A DNA stretch of 64,000 nucleotides from Pseudonocardia alaniniphila (GTDB taxonomy: Bacteria; Actinomycetota; Actinomycetes; Mycobacteriales; Pseudonocardiaceae), in NCBI RefSeq assembly GCF_022524485.1, contig NZ_JAKXMK010000020.1, positions 124,001 through 188,000 on the forward strand. The letters run 5' to 3'. Below are positions 8,802 through 16,932 of the stretch, one piece after another. The position numbers and the translations under genes are program-made. Below the pieces are notes generated by a model. That model was not told where the DNA came from, did no database searches, and saw only the letters and a list, made by a program, of their open reading frames with translations. Each line of letters begins with the position of its first letter. The first letter of the stretch is position 1.

Positions 8802-9937
8802 GCGTGCTTCTCTGCCTGTTCCTCGTCTACGGCCTGTTCCTCGTCCACTGCCTTCTCGATAGTGCTGCGGGCGAGGCCGAGTGCCTCGAAGACCGGGTCG
8901 TCGCTGAACCGGAAGGCGTCGAGGCCTTCGTCGGTCGTGATCGTCACCGGGGCCCAGGACGGCACGGCGAACAGGTCGCCCGTCGCGACCTCGTACCGCT
9001 GCGTGCCGACCGTGACGACGCCGGAGCCGGAGAACACCTGCCAGACAGCCGAACCGGCCACGCGCGTGGTGGCCGACCGGGCGCCCGGGGCGAGCCGGTG
9101 CATCTCGCAGCGGATCGTCGAGAGCGCGTCGCCGCCGGTGGCCGGGTTGCTGAACCGGATGGCGGCGTGCCCGGGCGAGACCACGCCGGGGTGCCCTTCC
9201 CGCTCCAGCTCGAGCTGAGCCGTGAGCGCGGCGTCGGTGTGCTCCCAGCGGTAGGCCATGAGCGGCGACGAGGGGGTGCGCGGCGCGCCGATCGGCCGCA
9301 GCCCGGGGTGCGCCCACAGCCGCTCGTTACGCGACGCCGCCGGCGTCTCCCGGGTGGCGAGCTGGTCGGGGCCGAACTCGAAGAACCCGGCGTCGAGCTG
9401 GCGGACCAGCGGGATGTCCAGTCCGTCGACCCAGGCCATCGGGTGGTCGGTGGTGTTGTGGTGCTCGTGGAAGTGCATGCCCGGGGTGAGCAGCAGGTCG
9501 CCGCGGCGCATTGCGACCGGGTCGCCCGCCACGTTCGTCCAGACGCCCTCGCCCTCGACGACGAACCGGAACGCCGTCTGCGTGTGCCGGTGCGCGGGTG
9601 CCTCCTCGCGCGGGCCGAGGTACTGGATGGCCGCCCACAGGGTCGGGGTGGCGTAGGCGGTGCCGGGCAGGCCGGGGTTGGCCAGCGCGATGGCCCGGCG
9701 CTCGCCGCCGCGGCCCACCGGCACGAGCTCGCCGCTCCGCGCGGCCAACGGGTAGAGGGTGGACCAGCGCCAGAGCATCGGGACCGCAGCGGGCTGCGGG
9801 GTCTCGGGCATGAGTCCGGCCCGCTGGGTCCACAGCGGCGCCATGTGGGCTGCGGCGAAGTCCGCGTAGAGCTGATCGAGCGCCGCCGCTTCCTCAGCGG
9901 TGGGCTCGGCGACCGGCCGCGTGTCGGTACTGGTCAT
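8798..9937 (-). CDS. Gentisate 1,2-dioxygenase (bicupin)
   Basis: Cleaves the ring of gentisate (2,5-dihydroxybenzoate) to maleylpyruvate. 379 aa with two cupin domains (about 80-200 and 255-345). The Fe(II) site of the first cupin is HRHTQTAFRFV with H116 and H118, followed by GMHFHEHHN. The C terminus ends in a duplicated VDEEQAVDEEQ tail, probably slippage in coding repeats. Starts at ATG 9937 with a GGAAGGAGTG sequence upstream. Divergent from the IclR regulator and overlapping the frameshifted hydrolase, so the two form an IclR-controlled gentisate operon (inference). Confidence 0.9.
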   Translation of the reverse strand: MTSTDTRPVAEPTAEEAAALDQLYADFAAAHMAPLWTQRAGLMPETPQPAAVPMLWRWSTLYPLAARSGELVPVGRGGERRAIALANPGLPGTAYATPTLWAAIQYLGPREEAPAHRHTQTAFRFVVEGEGVWTNVAGDPVAMRRGDLLLTPGMHFHEHHNTTDHPMAWVDGLDIPLVRQLDAGFFEFGPDQLATRETPAASRNERLWAHPGLRPIGAPRTPSSPLMAYRWEHTDAALTAQLELEREGHPGVVSPGHAAIRFSNPATGGDALSTIRCEMHRLAPGARSATTRVAGSAVWQVFSGSGVVTVGTQRYEVATGDLFAVPSWAPVTITTDEGLDAFRFSDDPVFEALGLARSTIEKAVDEEQAVDEEQAEKHA

Positions 9938-9986
9938 CGAAGCACTCCTTCCCGATCAAGCTGTCTCTCCCCACGCTAGGAACTGC

Positions 9987-10023
9987 GGCCGAACCCGTCT
10001 CGTCCCGCGCACGACATTCGGCC
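9987..10023. promoter_or_regulatory. Inverted repeat in the gentisate/IclR divergent promoter region
   Basis: GGCCGAA at 9987-9993 and its reverse complement TTCGGCC at 10017-10023 lie in the 102-bp region between the dioxygenase and the IclR gene. IclR proteins usually bind palindromes next to their own divergent promoters. Candidate operator only. Confidence 0.35.
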
Positions 10024-10039
10024 ATGCAGAATCTCGGAG

Positions 10040-10795
10040 GTGCCGACACCGACCGCCTCGACCTCCGCCGACCGCGTGTTGGACCTGCTCGCACTCCTGC
10101 ATGCCCGCGGCCGGCTCCGGGTGTACGAGGCGGCGCTGGCGTTGGACGTCGCCCCGTCCACGGCGCACCGGTTGCTCACGACCCTCGTCCGGCACGAGTT
10201 CGCACGCCGGGACGTCCGGCACGAGTACTTCCCCGGTTCCGCCCTCGACGCGGTGGCCGCGCCGCGTGTCGAGCCCGTGGACCTGGTGGCCTGCGCCCGC
10301 CCGCACCTGGAGGCGCTCGCCGCGCAGGTGGGGGAGACGGTGCACCTGGTGGTGCTGGAGGGCACCAGCGCCCGGTTCGTCGCGGTGGTCGAGGGCAGCC
10401 CGGCCCGCCGGGTCGCCCCCCGGGTCGGGCTCCTGATGCCCGCGCACCTGACCTCGGGCGGCAAGGCGTTGCTCGCCGAACTGACCGCCGACGAGCTGGG
10501 CGAGCGATATCCGAGCGGCCTCCCGCTCACGCCGGACGCCGCGGGCCCGGCCCTCGCCGCGCTGCGCCGTGAGCTCGCCGGCATCCGGCGGCGCGGCTAC
10601 GCGCGCAACGTCGAGGAGACCGAGCGCGGTGTCAGCGCGGTGGGCGCCTGTGCGCGCGACCGGCGTGGTCGCGCGGTCGCGGCGGTCGTCATCGGCGCTC
10701 CCAGTTCGCGGGTACGGGGGCGCGCCCTCGACGAGCTCAGCGCACCTCTGCTCGCCGCCGCGGCGGCTGTCACGGAGGCGATCTCCGCCGGGTAG
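10040..10795 (+). CDS. IclR-family transcriptional regulator
   Basis: 251 aa. The N-terminal winged helix-turn-helix (about 8-60: RVLDLLALLHARGRL, then STAHRLLTTLVRHEF) is followed by the effector-binding domain with SGGKALLAEL, RRRGYARNVEETERGVSAVG and a conserved C-terminal helix. Starts at GTG 10040, which abuts CGGAGG, so spacing is poor and a leaderless or downstream start is possible. It sits between the gentisate dioxygenase operon and the monooxygenase operon and probably senses an aromatic acid (inference). Confidence 0.85.
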   Translation: MPTPTASTSADRVLDLLALLHARGRLRVYEAALALDVAPSTAHRLLTTLVRHEFARRDVRHEYFPGSALDAVAAPRVEPVDLVACARPHLEALAAQVGETVHLVVLEGTSARFVAVVEGSPARRVAPRVGLLMPAHLTSGGKALLAELTADELGERYPSGLPLTPDAAGPALAALRRELAGIRRRGYARNVEETERGVSAVGACARDRRGRAVAAVVIGAPSSRVRGRALDELSAPLLAAAAAVTEAISAG

Positions 10796-10964
10796 CCCTC
10801 CGCAGGAGAACGTTCCGCACTAAGGAATATCGCCGTCACTTTCTTCCTATGAGAGGAACAACCTCGTAACCTTCCGTTCGCCCCTGGAGTGGGCATCGGA
10901 GCGAGCGGGAGACCTGCATGAGCAACGGCGCGGACGGGCGAACGCTCGTGAGGACACTGGCGCC

Positions 10965-11477
10965 ATGAGCACATTGCTGGACCGAAAGGTCCCGCCCGCC
11001 CTGCGCGCGGTGCTGGACCAGGACGACAACGAGGGCTTCACGATGGCCCTGCTGACCGTCACCGAAGAGGCGTTCCCCCACCAGGCGCTGATCAGCATCG
11101 GTGAGATCGTCGTGCTCGACGAGGAGCATGTTCGGCTCGCCACGTGGCCGTCGAGCACCACCACCCGCCACATGGCGCGGACCGGGCGCTGCGCACTCAC
11201 CGCGGTGGTCGACGGCGTCTCCTACACCGTGCTCCTGGCCCTGGCTTCGCACGGCGAACTCGCCCTCCCCGGAGCCCCCCTGACCGTCGTCGACGGGCGC
11301 GTGGTGGAGGCCAGCGCCGACACGGCGCCGTATGCGGTGCTCGAGTCGGGCATCCGGTTCCGGCTCACCGACCCCGCATCCGTGTTCGACCGATGGGTCA
11401 CGACGCGCCGCCTGCTGCGCGAGCTGGGGCCGTCGGTCTGGTCCACCCGAACGACAGGAGACCAAGCCCCACCATGA
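10965..11477 (+). CDS. Pyridoxamine 5'-phosphate oxidase-like FMN-binding protein
   Basis: 170 aa, split-barrel fold of the PPOX group suggested by the strand pattern HQALISIGEIVVLDEEHVRLATWPSS and the following TGRCALTAVVDG. True PNPOx motifs are not evident; the protein more likely binds FMN/F420 or is a flavin-handling partner. Its stop overlaps the next ATG (ATGA at 11474), tying it to the FAD monooxygenase downstream. Confidence 0.6.
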   Translation: MSTLLDRKVPPALRAVLDQDDNEGFTMALLTVTEEAFPHQALISIGEIVVLDEEHVRLATWPSSTTTRHMARTGRCALTAVVDGVSYTVLLALASHGELALPGAPLTVVDGRVVEASADTAPYAVLESGIRFRLTDPASVFDRWVTTRRLLRELGPSVWSTRTTGDQAPP

Positions 11478-12742
11478 CCGCAAGCAACCGCCCCGAGATC
11501 GTCATCGTCGGCGCCGGCGTCGCCGGGCTCGTCCTGGCCCTGGAACTGCACGACGCCGGGATTCCGTGCCGCGTCTACGAGTCGGTGCCCGAGATCCGGG
11601 CACTCGGGGTGGGGATCAACGTCCTCCCGCATGCAGGGGCCGTTCTCGGGCAGCTCAGTCTCGAGGCCGATCTGTCGGCGGCCGCGGTGCTCACCCGCGA
11701 ATCGGTGTTCTTCACCCGGTTCGGCCAGCTCGCCTACCGCGAGCCCGCGGGCCGTGACGCCGGCTATCCCGACCCGCAGTACTCCATCCACCGCGGCGAC
11801 CTGCAGGCCGTTCTCCTCTCCGCGGTACGCGAGCGGCTCGGACCCGACGCCGTCGTGACGGGGCACACCTGCACCGGCACGCGCGACGAGGACGGCCACG
11901 TCACGGCCGAGTTCCGCACCGCGGACGGTGCGCTCGTTCGGGTCCGGGGCGACGCGGTGATCGCGTGCGACGGGGTCAACTCGGTGATCCGCAAGCAGCT
12001 GCACCCGAAGGAAGGCGAGCCCCGCTACTCGGGTGTGACGATGTGGCGCGGGGTGACCGTGTGGGAGCCGTTCCTGTCCGGCGGCAGCATGGTGCGCATC
12101 GGCTGGCTCGACAAGGGCAAGCTCGTGATCTACCCGATCCGCAACGACGTCGACGCGCAGGGCCGGCAGCTGGTCAACTGGGTGGCCGAGCGGGAGACCC
12201 CACAGCGCACCGACCGCGACTGGATCCGTCAGGGCGAGCTCGCGGACTTCGCCTCCGCGTACGCCGACTGGCATTTCGACTGGCTGGACGTGCCGGCGTT
12301 CCTCGAGGCGACCGACAGCGTCCTGGAGTACCCGATGGTCGACCAGGAGCCGCTGGACTGGTGGACGGCGGGGCGCGTGACGCTGCTCGGCGACGCCGCG
12401 CACCCGATGGTGCCGCGCGGTTCGAACGGAGCGGGCCAGGCCGTGCTCGACGCCAGGGCGTTGCGGACTGCCCTCGTCGAGGAGCCGGATGTGCACAGCG
12501 CCCTGCAGGCCTACGAACACAAGCGCAGGCCCGCGACGGCCGCGGTCGTGCGCACCAACCGCGCCAACCCGCCGGACGCGATCCTGCGGGAGGTGAGCCG
12601 GCGCAGCGGCGACCGGCCCTTCGCCCGCATCGAGGACGTGATCAGCCGCGAGGAGCTCGCGGCGATCTCCGACGGCTACAAGGACGTGGCGGGGTACGCC
12701 CTCGGCACCCCCGAGCGCGTTCCCGAGCAGCCGTTGACCTGA
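11474..12742 (+). CDS. FAD-dependent aromatic monooxygenase (3-hydroxybenzoate 6-hydroxylase/salicylate hydroxylase type)
   Basis: 422 aa, group A flavoprotein hydroxylase. The dinucleotide-binding GAGVAGL lies at about 12-18, a CDGVNSVIRK segment (DG-type motif) near 164 and the second FAD motif GDAAHPMVPRGSNGAGQAVLDA near 305-326. The nearby gentisate dioxygenase makes 3-hydroxybenzoate or salicylate to gentisate a plausible reaction (inference). The family also includes 6-hydroxynicotinate and other hydroxylases. Translationally coupled to the PPOX-like gene by ATGA. Confidence 0.8.
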   Translation: MTASNRPEIVIVGAGVAGLVLALELHDAGIPCRVYESVPEIRALGVGINVLPHAGAVLGQLSLEADLSAAAVLTRESVFFTRFGQLAYREPAGRDAGYPDPQYSIHRGDLQAVLLSAVRERLGPDAVVTGHTCTGTRDEDGHVTAEFRTADGALVRVRGDAVIACDGVNSVIRKQLHPKEGEPRYSGVTMWRGVTVWEPFLSGGSMVRIGWLDKGKLVIYPIRNDVDAQGRQLVNWVAERETPQRTDRDWIRQGELADFASAYADWHFDWLDVPAFLEATDSVLEYPMVDQEPLDWWTAGRVTLLGDAAHPMVPRGSNGAGQAVLDARALRTALVEEPDVHSALQAYEHKRRPATAAVVRTNRANPPDAILREVSRRSGDRPFARIEDVISREELAAISDGYKDVAGYALGTPERVPEQPLT

Positions 12743-12764
12743 CTGTATTCAGCACTGTATTCAG
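12742..12764. promoter_or_regulatory. Two direct copies of ACTGTATTCAG upstream of the GntR gene
   Basis: ACTGTATTCAG occurs at 12742-12752 and 12754-12764, a 12-bp period. Each CTGTATTCAG is itself an imperfect palindrome (8 of 10 positions). They lie between the monooxygenase stop and the GntR start, where autoregulatory operators of FCD-type GntR proteins are usual. Confidence 0.5.
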
Positions 12765-12800
12765 AAAGGGCCCCAGCGTCGCGCAAGAGCGAGGGACCCG

Positions 12801-13472
12801 ATGCCGACCACCACGAGCTCCACGGCGAGTCTCGCTGAGCGCGCCGTCCTCGCGGTCCGTGAGCTGATCCACGACGGGGGGCTGCTGCCCGGCCAGCCCA
12901 TCCGCCAGCTCGCGCTCGCGGAGCAACTGGGCATGAGCCGCGTCCCGCTGCGGGAGGCGTTGAAGAACCTGCAGGCCGACGGGCTGGTCACGGCGTCCCC
13001 GACAGGTGGGTTCGAGGTCACGCGGCTCTCGGCCGACGAGCTCGGGCAGTTCTACCTGATGCGCAGGCTGCTCGAGTCCGAGCTGCTGCGCCGCGTCGAG
13101 GCGGTGCCCGCGTCCGAGCTGGAGCTGCTCGCCGGGCTCAACGCCCGGATGGCCGAGATGGTCGACCAGCCCTCCCGGGAGCTCCGTTCGCTCAACCGCG
13201 AGTTCCACTTCCGGATCTTCGGACTCGCCACCGGGCTGGGGCACGTCGTGGCCGAGGTGTCCCGGCTCTGGGACCGCACCGTCCCCTACCGCGCCGTCTA
13301 CAGCTCGGAGCGCTCGGCCCGCGCCCTGATCGTCGCGGAGCACGACGCGCTCCTCGCCGCGCTCGGCGACCGGGACGTCGAGCGGCTGGTCGAGGTGATG
13401 GACGGCCACCGCGCCGCCAGCGAGCGCGACGTGGTCCACGTGCTCACGCGGCCGGGCCCCGTGCTCGGTTAG
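12801..13472 (+). CDS. GntR-family transcriptional regulator (FCD type)
   Basis: 223 aa. N-terminal winged HTH (about 12-75: QLALAEQLGMSRVPLREALKNLQADGLV) and a C-terminal all-helical FCD domain with conserved acidic/His positions (LNREFHFRIFG, VAEHDALLAAL, MDGHRAASERDV). It probably controls the adjacent transporter and CoA-linked catabolic genes in response to a small acid. The start is ATG 12801, after a weak GAGGGA. Confidence 0.85.
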   Translation: MPTTTSSTASLAERAVLAVRELIHDGGLLPGQPIRQLALAEQLGMSRVPLREALKNLQADGLVTASPTGGFEVTRLSADELGQFYLMRRLLESELLRRVEAVPASELELLAGLNARMAEMVDQPSRELRSLNREFHFRIFGLATGLGHVVAEVSRLWDRTVPYRAVYSSERSARALIVAEHDALLAALGDRDVERLVEVMDGHRAASERDVVHVLTRPGPVLG

Positions 13473-13518
13473 CGCGCACGTCGACGCCCGGCGTAACCCA
13501 CGCCGGCGCCCGACTCAT

Positions 13519-13572
13519 ACGTCATCACTGGAACGTCATCACTGGAACGTCATCACTGGAACGTCATCACTG
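13519..13572. repeat. 14-bp perfect tandem repeat, 3.9 copies, in MFS promoter region
   Basis: The unit ACGTCATCACTGGA repeats without mismatch at 13519, 13533, 13547 and 13561 (last copy 12 bp). The array ends 8 bp before the GAGGAGGAA ribosome site of the MFS gene, so it occupies the leader or promoter. It could be an operator array or a recent slippage expansion. Confidence 0.85.
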
Positions 13573-13595
13573 CGCTCGATGAGGAGGAACGCACG

Positions 13596-14897
13596 ATGAC
13601 CGCTTCACAGACCCCCGCCGGGGACGTACCGACGGCCGCATCCGCTCCACCGTCCCGGCGCTCCGGCTACGTCGCCTTCGTGGTCATCGTCAGCTTCCTG
13701 GCCTGGGCCCTGGTCTCGATGGACCAGACCATGCTCGGTGTCGCGGTGCCGTCGCTGTCCGACGCGCTCGGCGTGTCCCTGTCCACAATGGAGTACCTGG
13801 TCGGGATCTTCGCCTTCGTGACGTTCGCGGCGCCCGTGATCGGCGGGCGTCTCATCGACCGGCTGGGCAGACGCTGGGGATTCCAGGTGTCGCTGCTGGG
13901 CACCGGGATCTTCGGCGGGCTGACGGCGGTGGTCGGCGCCGGCTGGCAGTTCGTGCTGGTCCGGATCGTTGCGGCGACGTCCTACGGCCTCACCGAGCCG
14001 GTGGTGAACACCGTGGTCGCCGAGGAGGCGCCCGCCCGCCGCCGCGGGCTGATCATGGGCTTCGTGCAGGCCGGCTACCCGCTCGGCGCCGCCATCGCGG
14101 GCACGCTCGCCGCGGTGCTGCTGCCGTCGTCTGGCTGGCGCCCGCTGTTCCTGATCGCCTTCGCCCCGGTGCTCATCGTGCTGGTCTCGGCGCAGTTCCT
14201 GCGCGAGTCCCGCAGCTTCACGGCCGTGCGCGCCGAGACCGAGCGCCGACGTCTCGACCACCGGCCCGGCTGGCGCGCGCTCTTCTCGCCGCAGCTGCGC
14301 CGGCAGACCATCGTCACCAGCCTGTTCGGGTTCTGCATCAACGGTGGGATCGGCCTGATCATCGGCGTCGTCACCACCTACCTCGTGCACGTCGACGGGA
14401 TCGGGATCGGGGCGGCGGCGTTCCTGTTCGGGCTGAGCAACTGGGTCGCGCTGGGCAGTCAGGTCCTCGTCGGCTTTCTCGCCGACCACCTTCCGGCGAA
14501 ATGGCTGATGACCGGCTACTCGGTGCTCGCCGCGGGAGCGTTGGCGCTTCTGGTGACGCCGCACCTGACCTATTCGATGGCGCTGGTCAGCCTTGTCGCG
14601 TTCGGGTTCTTCGGGAACGGCACGTTCGGCTGCTACACCCGCTACACCGCCGAGTCCTTTCCCGCGGAGCTGCGGGGCACCGGCACGTCGTTCTCGCTCG
14701 GCTTCTCGTTCCTGACCCTGTCGTTCATGCCGATCATCGGCGGTGCGTTGATCGAGTCGAGCACGCCCGCGGCGATTCCGGCGATCTCCGCGGCGCTGGT
14801 GCTGGCAGGTGCCGTCGTCATGGCCTGCGGGCGCAACCTGCCGCCGCAGCGCGAGCTGGACCAGCTCGCGCCGTCGCGGTTACTGGCCCCCAACTGA
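13596..14897 (+). CDS. MFS transporter
   Basis: 433 aa with about 12 transmembrane segments. The signature between TM2 and TM3 is GGRLIDRLGRRWGF (about 88-101). The N-terminal motif SMDQTMLGVAVPSL is the acidic TM1 motif common in aromatic-acid and sugar-acid permeases. Starts at ATG 13596 after GAGGAGGAA. Placed between a GntR regulator and CoA-linked catabolic genes, it likely imports their substrate (inference). Confidence 0.85.
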   Translation: MTASQTPAGDVPTAASAPPSRRSGYVAFVVIVSFLAWALVSMDQTMLGVAVPSLSDALGVSLSTMEYLVGIFAFVTFAAPVIGGRLIDRLGRRWGFQVSLLGTGIFGGLTAVVGAGWQFVLVRIVAATSYGLTEPVVNTVVAEEAPARRRGLIMGFVQAGYPLGAAIAGTLAAVLLPSSGWRPLFLIAFAPVLIVLVSAQFLRESRSFTAVRAETERRRLDHRPGWRALFSPQLRRQTIVTSLFGFCINGGIGLIIGVVTTYLVHVDGIGIGAAAFLFGLSNWVALGSQVLVGFLADHLPAKWLMTGYSVLAAGALALLVTPHLTYSMALVSLVAFGFFGNGTFGCYTRYTAESFPAELRGTGTSFSLGFSFLTLSFMPIIGGALIESSTPAAIPAISAALVLAGAVVMACGRNLPPQRELDQLAPSRLLAPN

Positions 14898-14924
14898 TCA
14901 GTACAGATTGAGAGGAGGTGTCCC

Positions 14925-15710
14925 GTGGCGGATCTGGAGTACACCGTCGCCGACGGCATCGGCACGATCCTGCTGAACCGGCCGCACCGCAAGAACGCCT
15001 TCACGATGGACATGATCGACGTGTGGGCGGAGGCGCTGCGCGACGCACGTACCGATCCGGACGTGCGGGTCGTGGTGCTCACCGGCGCCGGTGACGCCTT
15101 CTGTTCGGGCGTCGACCTCGACCGTCGCGACGGCGCCGCACCCCCGACGCCGCTGCAGCGCAAGGAGAGCCTCACCGAGCGGATCCACCGGATCCCCTAC
15201 GCGCTGGAGGACCTCGACAAGCCGGTGATCGCGGCGATCAACGGGGTGGCCGTCGGCGCCGGGATGGACATGGCGCTGATGTGCGACATGCGGATCATGG
15301 CCCGCTCGGCACGGCTGTCAGAGGGATATGTCCGCGTCGGCCTCGTCCCCGGCGACGGCGGCTGCTACTACCTGCCGCGCCTGGTCGGCACGGCGAAGGC
15401 GCTGGAACTGCTGCTCACCGGTGACTTCATCGACGCCGAGGAGGCGGGCAGGCTGGGGATCGCCAACCACGTCGTCGACGACGCGGACCTCGACGGCGCG
15501 GTCTCCACCCTGGCCCGCAAGATCGCCGACGGGCCTCCGGTGGCGATCCGGACGATCAAGCGTGCGGTCTACCAGTCGGCGCGGTCCGACCTGCGCACCG
15601 CGCTCGATCTCATCTCCTCGCACATGGCGGTGGTCACCTCCACCGAGGACTCCGCCGAGGCGCTCGCCGCCTTCCGCGAGAAGCGCCCCGGCCGGTTCGC
15701 CGGGCGCTGA
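14925..15710 (+). CDS. Enoyl-CoA hydratase/isomerase family protein
   Basis: 261 aa, crotonase fold. The first oxyanion segment is VVLTGAGDAFCSGVDLDRR and the second is AAINGVAVGAGMDMALMCDMRIM; RVGLVPGDGGCYYLPRLVG follows with the usual acidic position replaced around GDGG. The GTG start at 14925 follows AGAGGAGGTG. It is followed by an acyl-CoA dehydrogenase 40 bp downstream. Acts on an acyl-CoA of unknown structure. Confidence 0.85.
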   Translation: MADLEYTVADGIGTILLNRPHRKNAFTMDMIDVWAEALRDARTDPDVRVVVLTGAGDAFCSGVDLDRRDGAAPPTPLQRKESLTERIHRIPYALEDLDKPVIAAINGVAVGAGMDMALMCDMRIMARSARLSEGYVRVGLVPGDGGCYYLPRLVGTAKALELLLTGDFIDAEEAGRLGIANHVVDDADLDGAVSTLARKIADGPPVAIRTIKRAVYQSARSDLRTALDLISSHMAVVTSTEDSAEALAAFREKRPGRFAGR

Positions 15711-15750
15711 CCAACAGTGGGCCCCGGGAGGGCCTGGAAAGGAGGCACGC

Positions 15751-16932
15751 ATGACGTTCGCAGGATTCGACCTGCCCGACGACCTGCGGCTGCTCCGGGA
15801 CACGGTCGCCGACTTCGTCCGGGAGGAGATCGTTCCCGTCGAGGCGGGCGTGCCCGGTGACGCCCGCGGGCTGCCGGTCGACGACCTCAGGACGCTGCAG
15901 GCCAAGGCCCGGGCAGCGGGGTTCTGGTGCCTGGAGGCGCCGGAGGAGTACGGCGGCGGTGGGCTCGGCGTGTTCGAGGGCGTGGTGCTGGCCGAACAGA
16001 TGGCCAAACACCGCTACAGCTTCCCGCGGCCGGGGGCGGGCGTCTTCGGCTCCGAACCGCCGAACGTCCTCTACAAGGGCAGCCCGCGCCAGATCGAGGA
16101 GTACGTGCGCCCGACGATCGAGAACGCCTGGACGGCGTTCAGCGCGATCAGCGAGCCGACCGGTGGATCGGACCCGGCGCGGGCCATCCGCAGCGTCGCC
16201 ACGCGCGACGGCGACGTCTACCGGATCAACGGCCACAAGATGTGGACCAGCGGCGCGGACACGGCGCGGTACGGCATCGTCTACGCGCGCACGGACCGCG
16301 AGGCGGGGCGGCGCGGGATGAGCGCCTTCATCGTCGACTCCGGCACGCCCGGGATGACGATCACCCCGGTACCCGTGCTGCGCGACCACTGGACCACCGA
16401 GGTCGTGTTCGACAACGTCGAGGTTCCGGCGGAGAACCTGGTGGGTGAGGAGGGGCAAGGCTTCGGCCTGGCCCAGGAGTGGCTGGTCCGCGGCCGGTTG
16501 CGCTACGCCGCGCAGGCAGTCGGCGTGGCCGAGGAGGCCGTGCGCATCGCGGTCGAGTGGGCGAAGACGAGGGAGACGTTCGGGGCGCTGCTCGCCACCC
16601 GGCAGGCCGTCCAGTTCCCGCTGGCCGACGCGCGCATGCAGCTTGCCGCGGCCCGTCACCTGACGTGGGAGGCCGCCTGGGAGGCCGACCAGGGCCGCGA
16701 CGCCCGGACGAAGGCCTCGATCGCGAAGGTCTACGCCACCGAGGCCGGGTACCAGGTCGTCGACGCGATGATGCAGATCCTCGGCGGGATGGGGATGACC
16801 AAGGAGATGCCGCTCGAGCACTGGTTCCGCGGGCTGCGGGTGGCCCGCGTCGTCGAGGGACCGAGTGAGATCCAGCGCTTCCTCGTCGCGCGGGACATGC
16901 TGGGTGCCGCCGCGCTGGGCAGGGCATCGTGA
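15751..16932 (+). CDS. Acyl-CoA dehydrogenase
   Basis: 393 aa FAD enzyme. Visible are the FAD/substrate segments AISEPTGGSDPA and GHKMWTSGADTA in the middle domain. The C-terminal signature follows (QILGGMGMTKEMPLEHWFRGLRV, then VEGPSEIQRFLVARDML), where a catalytic Glu is expected. Starts at ATG 15751, preceded by AAAGGAGG. The stop overlaps the GTG of the next gene (GTGA), so it is coupled to the CoA-ligase subunit. Confidence 0.88.
   Translation: MTFAGFDLPDDLRLLRDTVADFVREEIVPVEAGVPGDARGLPVDDLRTLQAKARAAGFWCLEAPEEYGGGGLGVFEGVVLAEQMAKHRYSFPRPGAGVFGSEPPNVLYKGSPRQIEEYVRPTIENAWTAFSAISEPTGGSDPARAIRSVATRDGDVYRINGHKMWTSGADTARYGIVYARTDREAGRRGMSAFIVDSGTPGMTITPVPVLRDHWTTEVVFDNVEVPAENLVGEEGQGFGLAQEWLVRGRLRYAAQAVGVAEEAVRIAVEWAKTRETFGALLATRQAVQFPLADARMQLAAARHLTWEAAWEADQGRDARTKASIAKVYATEAGYQVVDAMMQILGGMGMTKEMPLEHWFRGLRVARVVEGPSEIQRFLVARDMLGAAALGRAS

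Noticed and set aside
8802..9317. Long minus-strand frame extending the FAH hydrolase into the dioxygenase gene
   Set aside because: It is an out-of-frame shadow of gentisate dioxygenase; the real hydrolase starts at the ATG at 8801.
13519..13572. CRISPR-like array
   Set aside because: Units are 14 bp with no spacers; a tandem repeat, not a CRISPR.
13519..13572. Array of ECF promoters (GGAAC and CGTC elements in each unit)
   Set aside because: The spacing between the elements is 13 or 27 bp, not the 16-17 bp required.
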